From Leeuwenhoekiella marinoflava DSM 3653 (GTDB taxonomy: Bacteria > Bacteroidota > Bacteroidia > Flavobacteriales > Flavobacteriaceae): DNA of 64,000 nucleotides. Where the stretch lies: contig NZ_FQUN01000006.1 in the NCBI RefSeq assembly GCF_900129005.1, positions 1-64,000 on the forward strand, in the 5' to 3' direction. Shown here piece by piece: positions 59,628 through 64,000 of this stretch (positions within the stretch are counted from its first letter, which is position 1; each line of letters starts with the position of its first letter). A program made the position numbers and the translations under genes. The notes beneath the pieces were generated by a model. It saw nothing but the letters and a program-made list of their open reading frames with translations. It was not told the origin of the DNA and ran no database searches.

Positions 59628-62057
59628 TTAGAACGTGTAGCCTACACTTAGTAAATAATTCCGTGGCGTACCAGGATACAAACGCGTATAACTATAGCCT
59701 CCTACCCAATGGGTTTTATCAAAAACATTATTGACTAAAAAACGGATATTGAATTTATCTACGTTATACGAAACTCCAGCATCCGCAACCACATAAGAGG
59801 GGAGTTGCAATGTAGGTTCTAAGGTATTACGCTTGCCAACAAAATTACTACCCAGTGTAAGACCAATGCCTTTTAAGTTTTCTCCGTTGAAGGTGTATTT
59901 CCCAAAAATACCACCTTGGTGTAAAGGAGCATTTTCTTTACGTGTTCCTATCTCATCAGGATTATCGCTTTCTGTTATCGTAGCTTCGTTATAGGCATAG
60001 TTTGCTGTAATACTTAGATTGGGTAGAATACGTCCATTAACATCCAGTTCAATTCCTTTAGATTGTTCTTGCCCCCGTTGTCTTAACAAATCTGGATTAG
60101 TAGTGTCGTTTGCATTCACCAAAATATTGTTATTTTCTATATAATATACCGCTAGATTTGCTGCTAAGCGTTTGTTAAAAAACTCCCCCTTGGCTCCGGT
60201 TTCAAACATATAAGCATTAACAGGGTCAAAGGGGCCACCTGCTTGTGGATTGTTTAAAGCTGCTACTCCTTGAGGTTGAAAACTTTCTGTATAGGTTCCG
60301 TAGATATTTATAGCTTCGCTTGCACTATATACCAATCCTACTCGTGGAAGAAATTTGCTTTGAGTGGTGGTTTGTTCATCGGGCTGATCAAAATTGGATA
60401 TGTCATTATAGTATTCCTGTCTTCCTCCCAATAAAAGCTGAAACTTATTCCACTTAATCTGATCTTGAATATAGATTCCATAAGAATAATATTTAGTAGG
60501 ATCTGAGGGGGAGTTGATAAATATATAATCACTCAACCGGGCTACATTATAGGTAGGGTTTTGCAAATCAAAATGGGGTACATTAGGCACCGGGTTTCCA
60601 GCATCATCTCGTAAAAAGTTTGCAAAATCAGCAGCGCTTGAAGATGCACCGCCACCCTGTAATAAATAACCTCTGGCAAAAGACTGTGCGTTTCCTATGG
60701 GTTGTTTTTGTTCATTATAATCAAATCCGGCAACTATTTTATGAGCTAAAGCTCCGGTATTTGCTTTATAAACGAAATAAGATGATAGGTTGTCAGCGAT
60801 AGTTTGTCCTTTTCGAGATATGACTTGCATTCCCATCAAAGTAGGGATGGGATTGCCGTTGGCATCCAGTGCAAATTGATTGGATGTTCGGTGTTCCTCT
60901 AAATCTTCTTGAGCTACGTATTTTATATAAGAAGCATTAAAAGAAAGATTATCTGTAAACTTATGGTTTAAAGAAAGCGTAGAGTAGACCACATCTGTTT
61001 TATGAAAATCACTCGTTTGACCTATAGCAAATGAGACTGGGGTCGAATAAATGTCGCTTCCAGAAGTAGCTCCAAAAATAGGTTGTCCTCGATCTAACTT
61101 ACCGTCAAAATTTGTAATGACCAGGTCAAAATTGATGCGAGTTTTTTCAGTTGGTAAAAATGAAATAGAAGGAGCAATTACATAGGACTTTTTCTCTTGA
61201 AGATTTCTAAAGGAATCTGAATTTTCATAGGCTAGATTAAGTCGGTAAAGCAATGTTTTCTTTTCATTGATAGGTCCTGTAAAGTCTGCTGTAGTGCGCA
61301 GCGTATTATAACTACCTACGGTAAAGTTAATCGCTTTACGATCTTGTGCAAGTGGTTTTTTGGTAACCCTGTTCATAACACCTCCAGGAATTGAATTTCC
61401 AAACATAGCAGAAGCAGGACCTTTAATGACCTCTACTCGTTCAATATTTGCTAAAAGAGGTTCTGGACCAAATAAGCCTACAACGCGCAACCCGTTAATA
61501 TACGTTGCACCAGAGCGAAATCCTCTAAATGTAAAGTCATCATAATACGAATACATATTAACGCCACTAATGTTTTTAATCACATCATTAACTCGGTATG
61601 CCTGCTGATCTGCAAAAACTTCTTTGGTGACATAGCTTACTGCCTGTGGGATATCTTTTATAGCTGTAGCCGTTTTGGTAGCTGCAAAAGTCACGTTATT
61701 CTTATACGATTTTTCACTTCTACCTGTTATTTCTACTTCCTGTAACTGCTCACTTGAGGGATTGAGTGTGAAATTAAATTGTAATTCCTTTTGTCCATTT
61801 AAAGATACTTTCTTTTGCTGCGGCTCAAAGCCTAAAAAACTTACTTTTAGAATATATTCCCCTGAAGCAACATTTGAAAAACTATAGTTACCATCATAAT
61901 CTGCAGTCGTACCTGTGTTTTCAGATAACATAACAGTTGCTCCAAAAAGCGGGATGCCATCGGAGTCGACTATTTTGCCTCTAATCGAAGTAGATTGAGC
62001 TGATAATAGACTAAGGTTGAACACTAATAGTAAGTATAGAAAAGTATAGGTCTTCAT
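59628..62057 (-). CDS. TonB-dependent siderophore receptor
   Basis: 809 residues. Signal peptide ends near LLSAQS. A carboxypeptidase-regulatory-like domain (SIRGKIVDSDGIPLFGATVM) covers 25-110. The plug includes KDIPQAVSYVTKEVFADQQA, VIKGPASAMFGNSIPGG and NRVTKKPLA, and a 22-strand barrel follows to the terminal YLLSVGYTF. It imports a ferric siderophore with TonB energy. A CAAAAATA (reverse -7 box) stands at 62077-62084, 20 bases before the start. Iron control is expected, but no clear Fur box was seen. Cotranscribed with the PepSY gene. Confidence 0.93.
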   Translation of the reverse strand: MKTYTFLYLLLVFNLSLLSAQSTSIRGKIVDSDGIPLFGATVMLSENTGTTADYDGNYSFSNVASGEYILKVSFLGFEPQQKKVSLNGQKELQFNFTLNPSSEQLQEVEITGRSEKSYKNNVTFAATKTATAIKDIPQAVSYVTKEVFADQQAYRVNDVIKNISGVNMYSYYDDFTFRGFRSGATYINGLRVVGLFGPEPLLANIERVEVIKGPASAMFGNSIPGGVMNRVTKKPLAQDRKAINFTVGSYNTLRTTADFTGPINEKKTLLYRLNLAYENSDSFRNLQEKKSYVIAPSISFLPTEKTRINFDLVITNFDGKLDRGQPIFGATSGSDIYSTPVSFAIGQTSDFHKTDVVYSTLSLNHKFTDNLSFNASYIKYVAQEDLEEHRTSNQFALDANGNPIPTLMGMQVISRKGQTIADNLSSYFVYKANTGALAHKIVAGFDYNEQKQPIGNAQSFARGYLLQGGGASSSAADFANFLRDDAGNPVPNVPHFDLQNPTYNVARLSDYIFINSPSDPTKYYSYGIYIQDQIKWNKFQLLLGGRQEYYNDISNFDQPDEQTTTQSKFLPRVGLVYSASEAINIYGTYTESFQPQGVAALNNPQAGGPFDPVNAYMFETGAKGEFFNKRLAANLAVYYIENNNILVNANDTTNPDLLRQRGQEQSKGIELDVNGRILPNLSITANYAYNEATITESDNPDEIGTRKENAPLHQGGIFGKYTFNGENLKGIGLTLGSNFVGKRNTLEPTLQLPSYVVADAGVSYNVDKFNIRFLVNNVFDKTHWVGGYSYTRLYPGTPRNYLLSVGYTF

Positions 62058-62328
62058 TGATTATTTTTTTAAGACGCAAAAATAGATCATTTGTTTTATT
62101 TAGACTAAGTATAGATAAAAGATTTACTTCTTTATACAAATTTTCATTTCAGTAAGATCAAGCGAATACAATCGCTTTTTTTGGGGTATTGATTTTAAGA
62201 CTAGTGAATGAACCGCATTTCCCCAATTTCAATAGGCACTGGGCTCGAGAAGGCATGATATGGTTTTAAGTATTTCCGTTTTTCTTTTAAGGGAAGCTTA
62301 CATCTTGATTGCTTTCAAAATGGATTTT

Positions 62329-62560
62329 TCAATTAATAGCTTTCTGTAGTTTTTTAATAAGAACAACAGAAGTAGAAGGACTACTACTTCTTGGGAGGCG
62401 AATTTCAACCTTCACTTTATATGGGATATCGAGTTTACACACCGCTGGTATCCAATTTTTTAGCCCCTTGAAAAGACTTGTAAATATTGGAACAGTTGAT
62501 AACGGTTGTCAATATAACGCCGCTTGTAAAAATGGTAAAGCAGATGAATCTAACAACATA
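62329..62560 (-). pseudogene. Possible TonB C-terminal-domain remnant
   Basis: On the minus strand TVPIFTSLFKGLKNWIPAVC, then KLDIPYKVKVEIRLPRSSSP, end at a stop at 62329. The alternation 'LKxWIPA...PYKVKVEIRLP' recalls the end of TonB energy transducers (KWxPAxxxGxPVKVxxxLPI). An in-frame stop lies upstream of it. The fragment is immediately upstream of the siderophore receptor gene, where a TonB gene would fit. The plus-strand frame at 62309-62653 overlaps it and was not accepted. Confidence 0.4.
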
Positions 62561-62640
62561 TATTTTATCTCAGAAAGTGGACTCAACTTAAAGTTGATGC
62601 GTCTCAAAATGAGTATTAATGATAAGACAATAACTAAAAA

Positions 62641-62664
62641 AAGGCAAGTTTAAAAACTCGCCTT
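62641..62664 (-). terminator. Terminator after the DUF4168 gene
   Basis: AAGGCAAGTT (62641-62650) pairs with AACTCGCCTT (62655-62664) with one mismatch, around TAAA. On the minus strand it is followed by a T run. It is 38 bases past the DUF4168 stop. Confidence 0.7.
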
Positions 62665-62702
62665 ATCGTATATATTTAGGGATGAATTGTAGCTTGGTTC
62701 TA

Positions 62703-63212
62703 TTAACCTTGCTGTCCGCTCTTTTGTCTTTTCATCATAATCCCTTGAAACTTCTGTTGCAAAGATTTATCTTGTTGTAGCGCCATGGCTACAGCTTTGT
62801 ACCGATCAAGTGTTAACCCGTTTTCTTCAATGATAGTTTCCATTTTAGCTTCTAACTCCGGCTGCATTTTTTCTAATTCTCCAATTACAGCAGCATGTTT
62901 TTTAAGTTCTTCATCTGAAGCTTCAACACTTGCTTGAGGATTCATTTTCGCCTCTTGGATTTCATTAAAACGCTGTAGTTCGAGCCCCTCATCTTTAATT
63001 ATACCCATCATTTTCTGTTGAGCTGTCTGATTTTCAGCTTGAACCTTTTCAAAAACACCAGCAAATTTTGTTAGCTCATCAGTAGAAATATCTGTTTTAA
63101 CCTGATTTGCAGATGTATTTGGAATTTGTTGAGCATTGGAAGTAGCTATGCTACCAAAAGCTAGTATTCCTGCAAGAGCAAGTTTTGAAATATTCTTTAA
63201 CGTAATCATCAT
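62703..63212 (-). CDS. DUF4168 exported protein
   Basis: 169 residues. The signal peptide ends at SNAQQ. DELTKFAGVFEKVQAENQTA, GLELQRFNEIQEAKMNPQAS and GLTLDRYKAVAMALQQDKSL are the two repeated DUF4168 motifs. It is a periplasmic helical protein of unknown function. The ATG at 63212 and a second Met next to it are equal candidates. Confidence 0.85.
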   Translation of the reverse strand: MMITLKNISKLALAGILAFGSIATSNAQQIPNTSANQVKTDISTDELTKFAGVFEKVQAENQTAQQKMMGIIKDEGLELQRFNEIQEAKMNPQASVEASDEELKKHAAVIGELEKMQPELEAKMETIIEENGLTLDRYKAVAMALQQDKSLQQKFQGIMMKRQKSGQQG

Positions 63213-63383
63213 ATTTTTAATTTAAATGTTCGTTCGGAAGTTTTAAAAAAAAAATCAGAACGCCTTAGGATATACCGTCAATAAACTTTTATTTACAAAA
63301 AAATAACATATCATGTATGGTATTTTAACATATACTAAATTTTATTAATTTTTTAATTAATAGCGTAGAATGCTGTTTGCGGA

Positions 63384-64000
63384 TTATTTTTTTGATTTTC
63401 GGTTATCCAGAAGTTCGACTTCAAATATTAGATTTGTTCTCGGTGGAATGACTCGATAACCTTGTTCTCCACATTCTATATAGTATGGGATGAACAATGT
63501 GGCTTTGTCACCGTAATTTAGTTGTAAAACACCTTCTTTAAAACCAGCTATTATGCGAGCCTCGGGACTGTATGATATTTCAAAGGGGCCATACATTTTT
63601 TCTTTGGGTCTAGTTTGAATATTCCATTTTTCGGCAATTGTTTTAATGCTACTATCAATGAGCATACCATCTTCTAAATACCAAGAATAGTTAATTTTTA
63701 CTTGCTGTGAGCGATTCAGTTTATGATTACTGCCTTTTTCAGAAATGAAGATTCTTAGTCCGCTGGATAAACGATTTGCTTTTTTACGTTGTTCTTCGAA
63801 AAGTGCTTTTTAAGCTTTTGCCTTTTCTGAGAAGCAATTGCCTGTTCTTCTGCTTTTTTGTCTATTTCCCTTTTAAATACTTGAGGAGCTTCAAAGTTTC
63901 TGGCTTTTTTGCCTTTTCTTATAATTTTGAGTGATTGTATAGTTACCTGATTTTTAGGTTTTCCTCTTTGGGTGTCCATCATTTCAACTTGGGTTATTGA
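63384..64000 (-). pseudogene. Cyclophilin-FKBP fusion peptidyl-prolyl isomerase, frameshifted and cut by window edge
   Basis: Minus-strand frame from the window end to 63755 reads MMDTQRGKPKNQVTIQSLKI, then KARNFEAPQVFKREIDKKAE. This is the end of a cyclophilin domain and its linker. It shifts frame at an A5 run (near 63807). A second frame reads KALFEEQRKKANRLSSGLRI, then FKEGVLQLNYGDKATLFIPY and IPPRTNLIFEVELLD, an FKBP domain. With six A the linker and FKBP would be one protein (KLKKALFEEQ), as in typical Flavobacteriia isomerases. Only the FKBP half lies fully in the window. A sequencing error cannot be excluded. The two parts are listed as one gene. Confidence 0.75.

Noticed and set aside
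62309-62653. 114-codon plus-strand frame near the DUF4168 gene
   Set aside because: It begins at TTG, runs through the DUF4168 terminator, and lies opposite a better minus-strand TonB-like frame.

Overview
This window looks like chromosomal DNA of a marine-type Flavobacteriaceae (phylum Bacteroidota). The evidence is low GC with A/T-rich spacers, almost no Shine-Dalgarno sequences, TAnnTTTG-type -7 boxes, a C-terminal type IX secretion sorting domain, an exported DUF4270 lipoprotein, a TonB-dependent receptor with a carboxypeptidase-regulatory-like domain, and many LytS/LytTR two-component pairs. I saw no rRNA, tRNA, CRISPR array or intact transposase. Several spacers instead hold scars of mobile or decayed genes.

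Layout. 0-2.3 kb: 3' end of a large MBG-domain adhesin with its outer-membrane barrel partner. 2.7-7.6 kb: a stress block with two unknown proteins, a tiny highly charged protein, a YghA-type SDR and a large-subunit KatE catalase. 7.8-9.1 kb: a secreted WG-repeat protein. 9.3-13.0 kb: a six-gene arsenic operon with ArsR, a TAG-interrupted exported protein, a DUF6428 protein, a metallophosphoesterase, a GcvH-like lipoyl carrier and the ACR3 arsenite pump, followed by an excisionase-like scar. 13.7-15.4 kb: an SDR with an AraC regulator. 16.4-19.7 kb: lodA/lodB, a quinone-cofactor amino-acid oxidase and its flavoprotein maturase. 20.1-23.5 kb: repeats, a broken parDE, then Crp/Fnr, SugE-like efflux and two GNAT genes. 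23.5-27.1 kb: sigma factor with a membrane partner, then hydrolase, membrane protein and AraC.

27.4-35.4 kb: a cluster of TPR histidine kinase, LytTR regulator, small membrane protein, two ankyrin proteins (one ending in a SHOCT-like helix), a secreted protein and a YD-repeat-like lipoprotein. I consider it the best candidate for an undescribed system. 35.5-40.5 kb: a PiT-like permease, a frameshifted LytTR gene, two tiny genes, then Crp/Fnr, an epoxide-hydrolase-like enzyme and an NmrA reductase. 41.3-45.3 kb: AraC, aldehyde dehydrogenase and an Old Yellow Enzyme, with a 3' fragment of a second Old Yellow Enzyme between them. 45.8-52.6 kb: a DUF4270/outer-membrane/kelch/DUF4907 surface module with its own LytS/LytTR pair. 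52.6-56.0 kb: a pirin-like protein, an exported intradiol dioxygenase and a further LytS/LytTR pair. 56.7-62.1 kb: a TlpA-like lipoprotein and a siderophore receptor/PepSY pair. 62.3-64.0 kb: a TonB-C remnant, a DUF4168 protein and a frameshifted cyclophilin-FKBP fusion running off the right edge.

Two themes recur. Three AraC regulators of one subfamily and two Crp/Fnr proteins each sit beside small redox, hydrolase or efflux genes, suggesting a region of xenobiotic and redox response modules. Second, many spacers hold fragments (parDE, HTH/excisionase, Old Yellow Enzyme, LytTR, TonB, group II intron-like), so this part of the chromosome has turned over repeatedly. All family names come from reading motifs by eye; no database search was run.
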